Positions 20,202 through 32,559 of a stretch of 64,000 nt of DNA are shown here, piece after piece. The notes under the pieces are model-generated. The model worked only from the letters and a program-made list of their open reading frames with translations. It did no database searches and had not been told where the DNA came from. The stretch is taken from contig OX621234.1 in assembly GCA_951640165.1 (NCBI GenBank), forward strand, positions 30,880,549 through 30,944,548, given 5' to 3'. Each line of letters opens with the position of its first letter. Position 1 is the stretch's first letter. The position numbers were made by a program, and so were the translations under genes. The stretch comes from Pseudoips prasinana (taxonomy: Eukaryota; Arthropoda; Insecta; Lepidoptera; Nolidae).

Positions 20202-23006
20202 AATTTTTGGAGTTACATGTTACCGCGTCCGAAGCGTAGTGTGATATAGCGAATTTAGTGGTCTCTGGTGCACCAAAACGGTACGGATGGAGAGCTGGAG
20301 CATAGGATTCATCGCTCTATGAGCAGCACGATTGGAGAAGGACCAATACATGCCAGCTAATAGCATTATTATGATACTATTGTGGTTCTGGCTGTAAATA
20401 AGGTCGACAAAGATTATTGGATGAGGAGAAGGTCGGCAACTTGTGGGTGTTGTTATATGTGTTGCAAACGCCATAATGCTGTATAAGCCTACTTGGTACT
20501 CTAAAAAGTTCTTAGTCCTACAATCTTGACCGTCACCCATTAGATCCGCTTCTGCGTAAAATTAAATATCCACTCTGATTCTAATAACAGAAAATAATAA
20601 TTATAAACAATTGATTGTAAAATTCTAACAATTTAAGTAATATTCTGACATTATATTGATTTTAGAAGAGTTTATTAATGGTGAACATTTCACTAAATAA
20701 AAATATTTTTAGCTGGCCTTTATAAACAACTCTATACTAGAAGCTGTCACGTGGATGTAAATTATTATATCCGAGAAACCATCGCGATCATATATAAATT
20801 TACCATCTAAGAATGCGCTTAAAAGTTCGATAGAAGACCTTTCCACGGTTAGAAATGTAATATAATTCAATTTCTAATGCCTAACAAAAGGCAGGTGCTA
20901 TTTCTAATAGCGGTCATTCTGTTTCGGCAGCTTTTGGCTGACTGACAGTTCCATGAATATTAAAAATGGCCCACACTTCTTTTGTAATAAGATCCAAATT
21001 GCGCGGTCATCCTAAGCTCAATGGAATCTCATTTTTTATAAGGTTGCATGATGTTTATCGAGGAGGTTGCCTCCTTTGTTATAAGGGTGGTATTTGTGTC
21101 TATTTTTTTTCTAATATTGAGCACATGGCACCTTTGCATCTGCCGTTACAAGGAGAGTTTTTTCGTTTTTATGGCGTCCTGTTTCGTTGTTGTTTAGGCA
21201 CGCTTTGTTAATGTGTTATTATTATTTAAGTTTTCGGATCTATTCATGGATTATTAAAAGGAATTCCTTCTACTAGACTGACTCGCTCAACACGTGAATT
21301 GAAACAAAAACAAACCTAAAATTGCAATATAATTTATTTTTACAACAGCCCTTCTCGAAGTCGCAGTGGTAGATAAAAATATAATTTAGTACATATTACA
21401 GATCGTGAGGCACTCAGAGTAATTCTATAAACTAGAAAATAGATTCTATAGGGTATTTTAATTTAAATCTTTTCAAAGCAACCAGCTTCTATACGTAGTT
21501 TCATGCCTCTGAAGTGTCTGAACCAATTCTGAAATAACTTTCCAGTCATATTCGTATGCTGAATCTACACGAATGCTTATTCCTAATATATTATTTTATG
21601 TCAATGATACCACGCCTAAATTCACTACACCAGTGGTAAACGGTTGTTTTTGAAGGGCTCTTATCCGAAAAAAATATTCAAGTCTCTTGAAAGATTTCTC
21701 CGGTTTTAGTAAAAGTATAAAATGGTAGAAAATAATGGCGCGAAAATGTTCTCAGTAAGGTTCATTTTTCATATACATATGTATTATGATATACTTATAT
21801 CTGAGAAGCCTGGTAATGACTTTTATTAGGAAACGTTTTAGAACTTGTTTCATTATTGTAATTCTCGTAGGGCACTCTTATTTTTTTATAATAAAATAAT
21901 ACCCATGCTGATAAAGGCTTTATATATGTAAAATACTTTTTAAAATAGCTTCATTAGATTTTGATTTCATTACAAACATACAAAATATCAATCTGCTGCG
22001 TACATGCCAAAATATGGCACACGCTATTGTTTAACTATTGTGTCCATATAACTATTGTGTCATACTACAACAAACTTAATAATATAATGTTTGTGTCTAT
22101 GGTACTCATAGCTTGTACAAAGCACAAACTGAACTGAACTAGGTGAAGTGGCGAACGCCAGGACATAGTGATCAGATGAGTATTTCATTTATATTGATTT
22201 CATTAACATTGGTTGACATTGATGTACACATGCACATGCAGTAAGTGATAGGTTCCCACGATATTATAAAGAAAAAGATATTAATTTGAAACAATTCATA
22301 TACTTTAAACTTCCTACAATTACGGCGCTCAAACAATTCCAATTCGTTCCAAACAAGCTTTGTATTTTTATCGTTGTCGACATTTAGTTTCAACAACTTA
22401 TTTAATTTTTCTATTTGGCTACCTCAAAATTCAGATTCCTTTTATTAAAAAAGTGCACCATAAATCTGTAGTAGCCATGTGCCGCTCGCCGCGATATTAT
22501 TATTCGTTCCTACTGAAGACCGAAGTCCAATAAAATATAATTTACATTTAAACTTTCTGCGAAAAAAGCAATTCGGCGTTCTCCCCAAATTGTTAATTTT
22601 AATAATGCCTCCAAAATGCTTTTTTTCTGCAGGTTTTTTGAAATTATTTTCGTTATAAATGTCTTTATTTGTACAGTCATCGCTATAAGTGTGTGCATTG
22701 AGAACAAATGCAACAATTATTTTGTTATCAAAGTTTTAGTATAAGATAACTAGCCCCCTACTAATTTGGGACCTGTAATATAAAGACATGAGCATTTTGA
22801 AAGTGAACATTTCTTTAGGCTGATTTTATTCAGGAGTGAACGTAATTAAATCATCATGCTTGGTTCGGTGACGCTGAATGTTTAGTCGGCCATCAGTTAC
22901 CATCAGCCACGTTTACTATATAGGAAAAGTTTATATATTTTGAACCGTACCCTGTGGCTTCGAACACACATGTCATCACTTACGCCATGCATACCCTTGC
23001 CTAATT

Positions 23007-23083
23007 CGCCCTGGCGAGTGTCCAGTGATCACTTGCTATCAGGTGACCCACTTGCTCGTTTGTCGCCCTCTGATATAAAAAAC
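23007..23083 (+). repeat. LINE/SINE 3'-end module
   Basis: CGCCCTGGCGAGTGTCCAGT, GATCACTTGCTATCAGGTGA and CTTGCTCGTTTGTCGCCC followed by an A-rich end, as at 30290-30411. Confidence 0.6.
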
Positions 23084-23557
23084 ATAAAAAGAACAAAGTA
23101 TTCCACACTACCTACTTATGCTACTCATGCGAAGTATCTGATATTGACTTTGTATTATTACGAATTCTTTTTCACTATTGTTGCAAATTAATTTCAATTA
23201 GCCAGCCAGACTCATAGATAGATCGCGAGACTCATAATTTTATTGGTAAATTGCAGCGAAGCTCCAATATGCTCCACTTAAAGAAGGTATTTGAAAAATA
23301 AAATGTAACTGTGCTACGAACGTTGTAATTAAAAATCACGGTTATTTTTTGTATCTAAAAATAGTGCTACGTTAATTTGTTTTGATTTCCATATCGCATA
23401 CACACAGACTTTCTAGTTACACTCTATAGGTACAGTTAATTATTTTTAGTAGAAAATCATATGTGACCCATTAGTATTCAAAAGGTTGTCTTCTACAACT
23501 TCTGTGATCGACGACTTCAACCTGTGATTGATGTGAAGCATGGATAACTCAGCAAAG

Positions 23558-23634
23558 CTGCCGCACAATTTCTAAACGCAGTAAAGAACATGTGAACGCC
23601 ATGTGCTTTACTGCGTTTATAAATTGTGCGGCAG
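23558..23634. repeat. 35-bp inverted repeat (33/35), 7-nt loop
   Basis: The arm 23558-23592 (CTGCCGCACAATTTCTAAAC...) and the inverted arm 23600-23634 differ at two positions. The loop is TGAACGC. Confidence 0.88.
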
Positions 23635-24577
23635 AAAGTACCTCCTTTAACCTTAAAATTATATTCAATAGCGTATTCTATTCCATTCCGTAACGCAGAT
23701 AGCTAATAATACGTGCAACAATTATGAAGCCTGTGGGTACAGCAACATATATGGTAAATAGAAAATTATATTAATAATTATGATCGAAAACTTATGCAAT
23801 AATACATAATCATAATAAAATGTATCGCAGTTGAGCCATCCCGGTGAATTTGGATGTGTCTACGTGAATAAATTAAGCTATACTAAAGACTAAAACTTAA
23901 AAACGCGGAGAAAAGTGTACTCAAGTGTGTGATTGTTTAAATGACAGTCAGTCAATGGCAATAGGCAGCTAAATAAAATGTAATACTGACTTACAGTCAG
24001 ATATAGGAAATGGAAATAATAGAGGAATTCGCCGTATCTATTATGTCTGTTACTTACCTGAAGTTTCAAATTATTTCAAGGTCACGTGAAGGAGTAGTGG
24101 CAGCGGATACCATACTCACGACTAGCAATGGATATCAAATGGTTCGAACCGTGTAGCTTTTTGTTATTTACGTAGTTATCCATGTCCATATAATGACAAA
24201 TATGACACACGGATCTTTGGGTCTATTACTATTGTTTGAATATTATATTATATTAATATATTTAGTTAAAGGTAGACAATTTTACTGGTTTCTTAAGGTT
24301 TAGGATATGGAGCTTATTACTTCGTTGGAGGTGCAATGCGTATTTGTGAACTATGCTATAAGTTCTTAACGTTCGTGTTTAAAACTCTAAAGTCTGAGTC
24401 TCAAACAGCTTTAAAATAGTTTTATACCTACTTAACTCCTTGCGTCCGTTTATTCCTCGCTGTTTAGCATCTAGCTAGATGCTCATTATTCGAAAGAAAA
24501 GGAAAAGTTCTAAATAATGTAACCGTTTCCCATCAAGTGGGCCGTGTACTTGTTTGCTGACTGGATGGTATGAACAA

Positions 24578-24725
24578 AAACCCATTCAAAGCGGCTGTAT
24601 TATGTTCTACACGTTTGGGGACTCCTACAGATTTGCTCTATGTTAGACACCTCCAATAAACCACTCAAAGCGGCTGTGTGGAAGCTTCTACCATACAGCA
24701 AATCAGTGTGAGCACCCAAACACAT
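24578..24725 (+). repeat. Local direct/inverted duplication
   Basis: CATTCAAAGCGGCTGTATTA near 24583 is repeated as CACTCAAAGCGGCTGTGTGG near 24662. Inverted fragments (CTACAGATTTGCTCTATG; CATACAGCAAATCAGTGTGA) lie between and after. Confidence 0.45.
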
Positions 24726-25512
24726 AGAGCATAATTATTCTATCACAACCGTAATTATTTAGTTATTTATAACTTTGGTAAGTAGGTACACTACATTTAT
24801 ACTAAGCCTTCAGACGATATGACCGTGGAGTTTTTAATTGTGTATTAACTTTTGCAGACTTTCATTATCTTTATTAATATAAAATACGACGTATATGAAA
24901 ACGAGTCATTAATATTTTTCCTTTATTGACTAATAATGTGATATCTAATAGTAGAGTTGGAAAGGTAATTTTATCTAGAACCTAAGGGCTTTTACAGTTA
25001 AATTGAGTGTACTAATTACCATTTGACTTCTAAACCACCATCGGTTTCCATACCTTATTCGTCAGCAGACTAACGTCTGTAAGGGAATTTTGTGTCATAC
25101 CATTCATTAGCATATTGTTTTTGTCATACCTACAATCTACATACATGATGCGCCGTAGGTCTTTTGAAACTAGGTTATGAAGCGTAACTATGTAGACTGA
25201 CAAAAAACCATTTTGGCATGAAATTATTTCTTCGAGGTGGGGGCTTTCGTGTATTCCTAGCTCTTTTTAGGCTAGGAGATGTGACGCGCAGTACCTTGTT
25301 TATTCATTTTACAGACGTGATGTAGCGACATGCGTTGCGTCGGTTTGTTTCACGCTCTACCATTGCCTTACAGACGCTGTAACGCCTCGCCACCCCATAT
25401 TTTACTATGATATGAAACAGCATTTATGCTGTGATGAGCTTGCATTGAGACACGTCAGATTGTATGTGTCGTATATGCGGCGCATAAAATCGGAACTCGC
25501 ATAGAAAAATCT

Positions 25513-25754
25513 GGGGCTCTACCGGCTAAGTCGCCGAACATCGATTTCTTAAATGGCGTTCAGAGAAATAAAGGTTAAAAATTACTTAATCAATAGTTTA
25601 ATCGGCTTCGATGAGCACATGTGACGTCATAAACGGTTTGGACACGATTGTCAACGTTGAAGCCGATTTAACGATTGATTAAGTCATTTTAACCTTTATT
25701 TATCTGAACGCCATTTCAGAAATCGAAGTTCGGCGACTTAGCCGGTAGAGCCCC
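25513..25754. mobile_element. Palindromic MITE, copy 1
   Basis: GGGGCTCTACCGGCTAAGTC at the left is the reverse complement of the right end GACTTAGCCGGTAGAGCCCC. Pairing continues inwards (CATCGATTTC with GAAATCGA; TGGCGTTCAGA with TCTGAACGCCA; AATCGGCTTC with GAAGCCGATT). The central loop carries TGAGCACATGTGACGTCATA. No open frame of note. Arms about 100 bp. Confidence 0.85.
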
Positions 25755-25756
25755 TG

Positions 25757-25986
25757 GGGGGGCTACCGCCTAATTCGCCGATCATCGTGATCGGTATTCA
25801 AATAGGTGAAGGTTAAAATGACTAAATCATTCGTTCAATCGGTTTCCATGAGCACAAGTGACGTCATAAGTAGCCATGATTCGATTTTCAAAGTTGAAGT
25901 AGATTAAACGAATGATTTAATAATTTTTAATCTTCAACTATTTGAACGTCGATCAAGATCACTTTGATCGGTGAATTAGGTGGTAG
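25757..25986. mobile_element. Palindromic MITE, copy 2 (abuts copy 1)
   Basis: It starts GGGGCTACCGCCTAATTCGC. The right end GGTGAATTAGGTGGTAG is its diverged complement. The internal layout parallels copy 1, and the central TGAGCACAAGTGACGTCATA differs by one base from copy 1. The join between the copies is a G run at 25756-25762. Confidence 0.8.
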
Positions 25987-27552
25987 ACTCTCTGTCCTAT
26001 TGCATTTCACGAGATGTCTATTCCACGCGATATACTCACCTACCTACCGACTTCAACTACTTTTCGAAGGTATAAATAACTTCTTATCTGCAGTAACTAA
26101 ATAAATATTTGATATTTGCTTTAGATTCCATCAATCTGTATACATTGAAGAACATTATTGATACGCAAGTTATCTGTTTGGTAAAATGAAACACCGATAA
26201 AAACTCACCGGTCGCGTGTAGTGAAATGTTGATTAAAAACTACACTCGAAACGAAGAGATTCTCTGGAAATGAAATCCACACCAAACATGTAAACAAAAC
26301 ATGAAATATTGAAAACTAACAAGTAAATATTCAAAACGTTTCGCAGACAATATTTGATGTATCCGTGCGTAAATAAAAGCCTTTTCCAATATATCTGATT
26401 TTTTTTACGAAATATTTCATAAACTATTGCCTAAACAAATATAAATAGCTTTCAATATTGCGTTCGAAATCCAGGAATTTAAAAATGGTTGTCATATTTT
26501 GGTACAGTTGACGTCACTTGATACACTTGAAAAATGACAACTACTCTAATAGTGTTCTTCGCGCGCTCTGGACAGCTATTTGACCCATATCTAGTTATTT
26601 TGAGTCTAAGACTTTGAACACTTAAACTAAATTCCTGAAAAAAAGAATCTTGCCCGATGGAGGATAAAAATCTGTTCGTGGGCCGCATGCCCATTTCACG
26701 TACGTTTAATATTTCCTAGTTTAAATATACCTAAAATTAAGGCAGAAGCAAAAGGCTTGAAGTTCTTCTATGAACTACTTCGTTTACGTACTTTTCATTT
26801 ATAAGTGTGTTACTATCAATTAATGTTACACGTTGTATTTACTACTTAGTTCCTCTCATTACTAATGAATAACACTGTGTTCCGGAAGGGTAGCCAGTGT
26901 ATACAGGAGACACGGGTAGCGCCCCCGGACCGTTTCGCTACGGAGCTTCCTGCAACCATATGTGCTACGCTTGTATAAACATCTACCCACTATAAACAAT
27001 CAAATATGGAGAATCATCCTTACTTCCTTTAATTATCCTATCCTTGGTACAGACATGATGGTATGTGTTATCATTTTGCCTTGTCTGTTTTACCCAAAGG
27101 TAATTAGGCTGGAGCCTAGGACGCAAGTACCGTGCGAGAGCGCTAAGAATTAATGTTGATTTTTAATATATATTTTTGTTAATAATATCCCGTCGATACT
27201 TACTGACTACTTTAAAGTTTTTAATCTTACTTTACAACATAACAAAAAAATACTAGAGTAGTCCTTGTGAAAGGGATAATACCCAATCATGTAAAAACTT
27301 AATACAATTTTATTTAAATATTGATAGTAAATAAGTGGGCTGGACAGGCACAAGCAAACAGTCCGGGGGCCGGGGGCGCATTTTGATAGTAAGCCTAAGG
27401 GGCTGTTAGATATCTAATGCATAAACTGCACTGCTCAAACATCCTTTGATGTTTCACAATAGTCTACACTCAATAATTGCATTCTATAATTAATGGTACG
27501 GCTCTTATAACAGATATATAATTACGTCGCTCTTGTATCCTTACCATATGAG

Positions 27553-27580
27553 CTTTACCCAAACCATATGTACGGTTTGG
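27553..27580. repeat. 10-bp hairpin
   Basis: TACCCAAACC and GGTTTGGGTA around ATATGTAC. Confidence 0.6.
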
Positions 27581-28661
27581 GTATACCAATAAAGAAAACC
27601 ATGAATGTCTGTAGGTACTCACACCCAGAACTACGACATGAATATAATTATGCTTTTACCTGAAGTCTGTTAGGTGAGAGTGCTCTCCAATAAGTCTGCT
27701 CAAAGAGCGATACACCGCACTTAAACTCTCTTATTTTAAATGCCTTCTAGAATATAACATTGTTCAAGCTTCCGCTATGGTTTGTCACGGCGGCACGGAT
27801 AGGACGGAAATAAATAGTAGTACTCCAATTTCCAATCCCTGTGATACAAACAGAGGCTGTGATATAAATACATCCAGCGGAATTTGAACGATAGCATGGG
27901 ATATGTTGACTTCTAGGTTGACTTGGTCGAAATCAGGTTATTGGCGTAAACATGCCACTTTACTTGACAAGAAAGATGTTAGATAGTGGACTTTTAAACC
28001 AATATAGCTGCCTTGAAATTAACGGAAAGCGCACAATATTTACCTTTACGAACAGGTATTTTCATAATATAGTTTTATCATTCGGTCGTGCTACTCAATC
28101 GTGTAAATTACTCCGTTGATAGCATCAATGACTGAACCGACAAAATTAAGTAACCCCGTTAAAATAAACTGTTCGCCACAGCCTGTCAAGAACATTTAGT
28201 GTTTATTTTGTCTCCGTAAATAGACGTTATACTATGTGTATATGCCTGTACTACATGATCGGCAGCTGCATAATTGTCTATGATTTGCAGCGGCTTTGTG
28301 TAAGCATCCACATGTCAATCATCGCCACTTGCTCATTTATCGTGTGTTCAGCGCACTAGAGAAGTGAGGTCGATCGCTGCAGATAATAATCATGTAAGCG
28401 CTTTGTACATTTCAGAGCTTTGACAGATTTCTGGATATAGTTGTAGACGATCGGTTAACATTAACAAAAAAACATATCAAAAACATTTCTTTTTTATATT
28501 TTACATCGCAATCGAAGTATTATGCATGCAAACTTTAATCTGTTTAGTGCATCATAATATTTGAAAAGTATTTTCTTTATAAGAGGTAAATTGTTATGGT
28601 GCAAACGATTGGTACACAACTCACTCACGTCCAAACTGTTTTACTAACAACGTCTGAAGCA

Positions 28662-28699
28662 TTGAAGAGCGCTAGACTGCATAGTCTAGCGCCCTTCAA
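28662..28699. repeat. 17-bp inverted repeat, 4-nt loop
   Basis: TTGAAGAGCGCTAGACT pairs with AGTCTAGCGCCCTTCAA with one mismatch around GCAT. Confidence 0.8.
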
Positions 28700-28848
28700 C
28701 CCGCTTATGTTTTGTTTATTAATGCGTCGCTTTAATGTAATTCAAATAAATGTTGTTACTAAAATTGGAGGAAAAGAAGACTGTTTTTGAGTACCTAGTT
28801 AGTTCTTTTGCGCAGTATATATAAATGTTTATTGTAAGTCTGAAAGTG

Positions 28849-28999
28849 ACGTAAAGTAATTTCACTTATAGTGCAATGGGTAGGATAGTTATTTAACCCT
28901 TGATTTGAACATTGAGGATTTCGATAAAATCCTCAATGTTCAAACCAAGGTTTAAATAACTATCCTACTCATTGCACTGTAAGTGACATTACTTTACGT
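28849..28999. repeat. About 73-bp inverted repeat, very short loop
   Basis: The left arm begins ACGTAAAGTAATTTCACTTA and the right arm ends AAGTGACATTACTTTACGT. Roughly nine in ten positions pair. The loop is about 5 nt near 28922. It lies 0.5 kb upstream of coding exon 2. Confidence 0.85.
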
Positions 29000-29109
29000 G
29001 TTGTGTGTACGCGTTAACTTTAAGTAATAATATATATAAAAACCTTATGTATATATATCTAACGTTTAATATAATTGCAAAGTTTTGACATCTGTAGTCA
29101 AGTTTTAAT

Positions 29110-29235
29110 GTACATACGGCTACACATCAAGCTATATATTTCCAGTATAAGCTGATATCGCATTGTATAGGATTTCCATACAATGACAGATCAGTTTATA
29201 TTGGATATGTATAGTTTAATATGTAGCCGTGTGTA
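29110..29235. repeat. About 62-bp imperfect inverted repeat
   Basis: GTACATACGGCTACACAT on the left faces ATGTAGCCGTGTGTAC on the right. The centre pairs CATTGTAT with ATACAATG. It lies 250 bases before exon 2. Confidence 0.75.
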
Positions 29236-29483
29236 CCATCGAAACATGGGACATGTATAATATTCACGAAAATCTCAGAAAGGTACTTAATGTTTTAGGT
29301 TTTCATTATACATAACACATTATTACATTACTTTATTATTTAATAATGTATTTAAGTATTTAAAATCGGTTGTTAAATTAATTTATTTTGTAACTAATTA
29401 ATTAGTTGTTCTTGCAGATTTTATTTTATCGTTTTGACAAATACGGCTACCCGTAAATTATTATATCATTTTTTTTTCAACAG

Positions 29484-29649
29484 GCAGGCATCAGTTCGCC
29501 CTTTGACGGAAAACTTCGATCGGAATGAGCAGAGTACGTTGGCTTGGGCCAAAAATTCCATGGATGAACTTCGCATGGATATGCGAGAGCTGGAAAATAG
29601 TATTAATAGCACGGCTGTACACAGTGAACTGGCACGCACTAGGCACGAG
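29484..29649 (+). CDS. Coding exon 2 of the secreted coiled-coil protein
   Basis: The first base completes Lys58. Then 55 codons are read, beginning QASVRPLTENFDRNEQ and ending with SELARTRHE before the donor GAG|GTATGT at 29649/29650. The acceptor is a strong pyrimidine tract with CAACAG. The peptide is rich in Glu, Arg, Asp and Leu with heptad spacing (WAKNSMDELRMDMRELENS), continuing the coiled coil. It holds one N-glycosylation sequon (NST), consistent with an extracellular protein. The exon ends in phase 0. A second possible acceptor four bases later (GCAG) would break the frame, so 29484 is preferred. Confidence 0.78.
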
Positions 29650-29823
29650 GTATGTTCAGTTATTTTGCTTGTAGTTAAGAAAATAAACTAACTATAGCGG
29701 AGGGATTACTACGTGGTCCGGGGCGCGGATTGAACTGGAAATACGAGCCATGTTAATTAGCAAAGCGACTTCGACGATGGAATTGACATTCGCATTCCTT
29801 AATAATAACATTAATAACTTTAA

Positions 29824-30188
29824 CTGCCTCGTTGGTCTAGCGGTAGCGTGTTCAACCGCAAATAATGAGGTCCTGGGTTCAAATCCCGGGTCGGGCCAAA
29901 AAGTGATTTTGGGATTTTTCCGTAAAAAGAAATTTCTCAGTATTAGCCCGAAGTCTGGAAGTTGGCGGTATTACACCCCCGTGACTCGGAGAGCACGTAA
30001 AGCCGTCGGTCCTCTACCTGAACTCTTTCCGGTCGTGTCGTTAGGCGTCCCATCGCATCATGAGAGTGATGGAATAGAAAGTGCCCCTGTGTTTGCGCAC
30101 ACACTTGTGCAGTATAATATGTCCTCCGCAATTGGCTAGTCTCCATTAAGACTGGCCGCCGTGGCCGAAATTCGGTCGGGAGGACATC
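29824..30188 (+). mobile_element. Complete tRNA-derived SINE (family C) with 11-bp target duplication
   Basis: The head carries TGGTCTAGCGGTAGCGTG (A box) and GGGTTCAAATCCCGG (B box). The body has AGAGCACGTAAAGCCGTCGG and GGCCGCCGTGGCCGAAATTC. The element is bracketed by identical AATAACTTTAA at 29813-29823 and 30189-30199, marking the exact ends (365 bp). It lies within intron 2. Confidence 0.88.
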
Positions 30189-30289
30189 AATAACTTTAAT
30201 GTTGTCTTTCTGCGTGTGAGTAAAGTCGCCAGAGCTCACCAGGGTGGGGAAAGGGTCACTTGGGACAGGGACACTTGTTTGCTGACTGA

Positions 30290-30411
30290 CTGACGTTGAA
30301 GGCCGGCAACGCACCCGTAACTCCTCTGGTGTTGCTAGTGTACGTGGACGGCGGTGATCACTTACCATCAGATGACCCGATTGCTCGTTTGTCGCCCTAT
30401 GTAATAAAAAA
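30290..30411 (+). repeat. LINE/SINE 3'-end module
   Basis: TTGAAGGCCGGCAACGCACC, GTGATCACTTACCATCAGAT and TTGCTCGTTTGTCGCCC, ending in an A run at about 30411. It is the longest of four copies in the window. Confidence 0.65.
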
Positions 30412-31082
30412 AACCACTGCGTCACAAGCCTAACTTATATATTGAGCGTTGTACTGTTTACACAATTGTAAAAGGCTATTACTAAGGATTTGTACACATT
30501 CGCACAAATTATGTCTCCCGCTTTGCGCTGTAGCTAAATGGAATGTACTCTTCCAACTTACCTTTTTTCGGGATCTAAAACAAATATGGAATCTGCCCGA
30601 GTTTCACAAGAGTCATAGTAGCTGGCGTGAGGGAGGGATTAGTCCCAATGTCACCTTATATCACCATATTAGATATATAAAGCTATTTCTCTATTTCTAT
30701 ATCCATGCTAGAAATTAGACTAACGTTTTAGTCAACATACAATATAATACACGACTACAACTACATAAGTACAATTTATGATAAAATTCTCTGTGACTGA
30801 CAGTATATTAGAACCAATTTAAAGAACTTCTCACGTACTATACAATAAAGATAGTTTTCTGACGGGGCTTTAGTATACTTAGCGCTATATTATATTTTAC
30901 AATAAACATTCAATTTCTACACACTTTATAAGGACCCACCTTAATGAATTTATGTAATTCTAAAGAAGAGCTAACTGACTGTAGTTGCTTTGTAGATGCC
31001 ATCATTATGAATATTATGGTACATGTGACTTACACCTACTTTAAGCCGTTCTCAGACATCATTAAAATGGATTGTATAAAAA

Positions 31083-31150
31083 GCGCGTGTGGGTTCGAAC
31101 CCATGACCTAGGGGGAATTGACTTGTTGTGCGTTACCGAGCCACGGCCGC
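31083..31150 (-). mobile_element. tRNA-like SINE head, antisense
   Basis: The minus strand shows CCGTGGCTCGGTAACGCAC (A-box-like) and GGGTTCGAACCCAC (B box). The rest of the body is not clear. Confidence 0.45.
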
Positions 31151-31452
31151 ATTTTAGTATACGAACTCAACCTTTAGATGTTCCATTAATGAAGACCAAT
31201 GTAAAAAATAAGTAACGATGTTCTGTCACTAATAAACTTATCCGGTCGTGAGCGATGCATCCTTTGCATTACCGATTTTATAGTGCAGCAAACTATTTTC
31301 CTTTGCCATTAAAGAGCTATTTTTGTATAGTCTTTCAAAGTGCCTTTACTTTATTAAGAGTTTTGTTCCTCTAAAAAGCTAAACTAGTAACAAGCTACAT
31401 ACAAAATTATGAACACTGTAATTTTCGATTTTAATAATTGCATTCTTTCCAG

Positions 31453-31620
31453 TTAAAACTCGCATTGATTGACACTTCGAAGATGGCGCGAGTGGCTGAG
31501 CATGCAGAGGAGAGATTTAGGGAGTTGCACAACAATGTTGTATATTTCGTACAAGAAAATGGGCAGCTGAAGAAGGTGCTGGCGGACATGAGGGCTGAAT
31601 TGGGGAAGTTCGTCCAGGAG
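31453..31620 (+). CDS. Coding exon 3 of the secreted coiled-coil protein
   Basis: Exactly 56 codons (168 nt), phase 0 at both ends, from LKLALIDTSKMARVAEHAEE to LGKFVQE, between acceptor TTCTTTCCAG and donor GAG|GTAAGC. The sequence is strongly helical and charged (ERFRELHNNVVYFVQENGQL, then KKVLADMRAELG), a continuous coiled-coil segment without Pro or Gly breaks until its end. Its length is a multiple of three with symmetric phase, so skipping it would not change the downstream frame. It follows exon 2 by 1.8 kb and precedes a 30-kb intron. Confidence 0.78.
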
Positions 31621-32559
31621 GTAAGCCATGCTAACTGTGTACTTCATACTATTACCAGGCTATGTGTACACTATCATTGGAGTTCTTTTTCTTAAGTCGT
31701 ATGTATATAGCTGGGATCAAAATTATAAGCGCTCGGCGGGGCACAGTGACGCTAACACCCATCTATGAACTATCGGAATGTTTAACCTCACTGATAGCTA
31801 AAGAACCGGTAGCGGTACTTGGCTATAAGAGCAGATTTTTGGTTTAAGATTTATATACAATTACAATTTGAATATTATTTGCGTTTATATTACTAACACG
31901 TAACTCAATGCGCTATCCTAAAAGCCAATAAATCGACCAAGCTTTACATTTGACGCTATACATGATTCCAATTTTGTTGCTTCAAGTGGCCCGTATACTT
32001 ATGTATACCTAAACGTACATTTTAAATTAACTGAGACAGTTTGTCTTATCCTTAAATTGATTTAAATTGTGTTGAGTGGTGGGAATTGACTTAAGAGACT
32101 TTTGAGCGTTGTCTTATGTCATATGATAGAGTAAATGTCATTTGCTATATAGTTAGACTGATGAGATCGCTTGCCACTTGCACAGCGAAGAGATTAGTTG
32201 ATCTGAAACTTCATCCCAACCAACGATAGCTAAACGCGTGGAAAGTATCCATCTATTTGTACTGCTCAATCAAGGGGCATGAATCAGAAAATGTAAACCT
32301 GGCATTACAACATGAAGTCTAGAGCTTAAGAAATTGACAAAGCCAAACATTTGAAGTCCACGGGCACGATGTAAAAATAACGATGAAACTATTTATTTAA
32401 AAGGGTTGTAAAATTTAACAAAACCGTTATTGGAGGGCATAATATAAACTGTATGACAAAGTTACAACAAAAAGATTCATTATCAAAGTTATTCGCGTGG
32501 GAAGCTTTAACCGAACAACAGAGGCTCAAACCATCTTTGGGGCTACGGTGGCAGTATGA

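Larger units (their letters stand above)
5854..29483 (+). other. Intron 1 (about 23.6 kb, phase 2)
   Basis: It is bounded by GTAAGT at 5854 and TTTTTTTCAACAG ending at 29483. The split codon AA|G is restored across it. It is filled with repeats listed separately. Stretches where I see only AT-rich DNA with no recognisable gene or repeat include about 5860-6700, 8250-9700, 11930-12810, 17580-19170, 21000-22980, 23640-24570, 24730-25500 and 26700-28650. Large first introns in insect developmental genes often hold enhancers. None can be pinpointed from sequence alone. Confidence 0.75.
29650..31452 (+). other. Intron 2 (about 1.8 kb, phase 0)
   Basis: It runs from GTATGT at 29650 to TTCTTTCCAG ending at 31452. 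It contains a complete tRNA-derived SINE (29824-30188), an adjoining repeat 3' end and a reverse tRNA-like SINE head near 31.1 kb. The stretches 30420-31080 and 31150-31450 show nothing recognisable. Confidence 0.75.

Noticed and set aside
20220..20540. Minus-strand 106-codon open frame
   Set aside because: No recognisable domain, no splice or start support, biased composition; could be an old repeat, but not supported as a gene.
26479..26694. Minus-strand 71-codon open frame
   Set aside because: No domain and no context; sequence has a repeat-like look but no second copy was seen in the window.
29824..29895. Possible genuine tRNA gene
   Set aside because: A and B boxes are present but the acceptor stem does not pair, and target duplications show it is the head of a SINE. 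The same holds for the other tRNA-like heads.
29943..30425. Minus-strand 160-codon open frame
   Set aside because: It lies across a SINE and the adjoining repeat end; an accidental frame.
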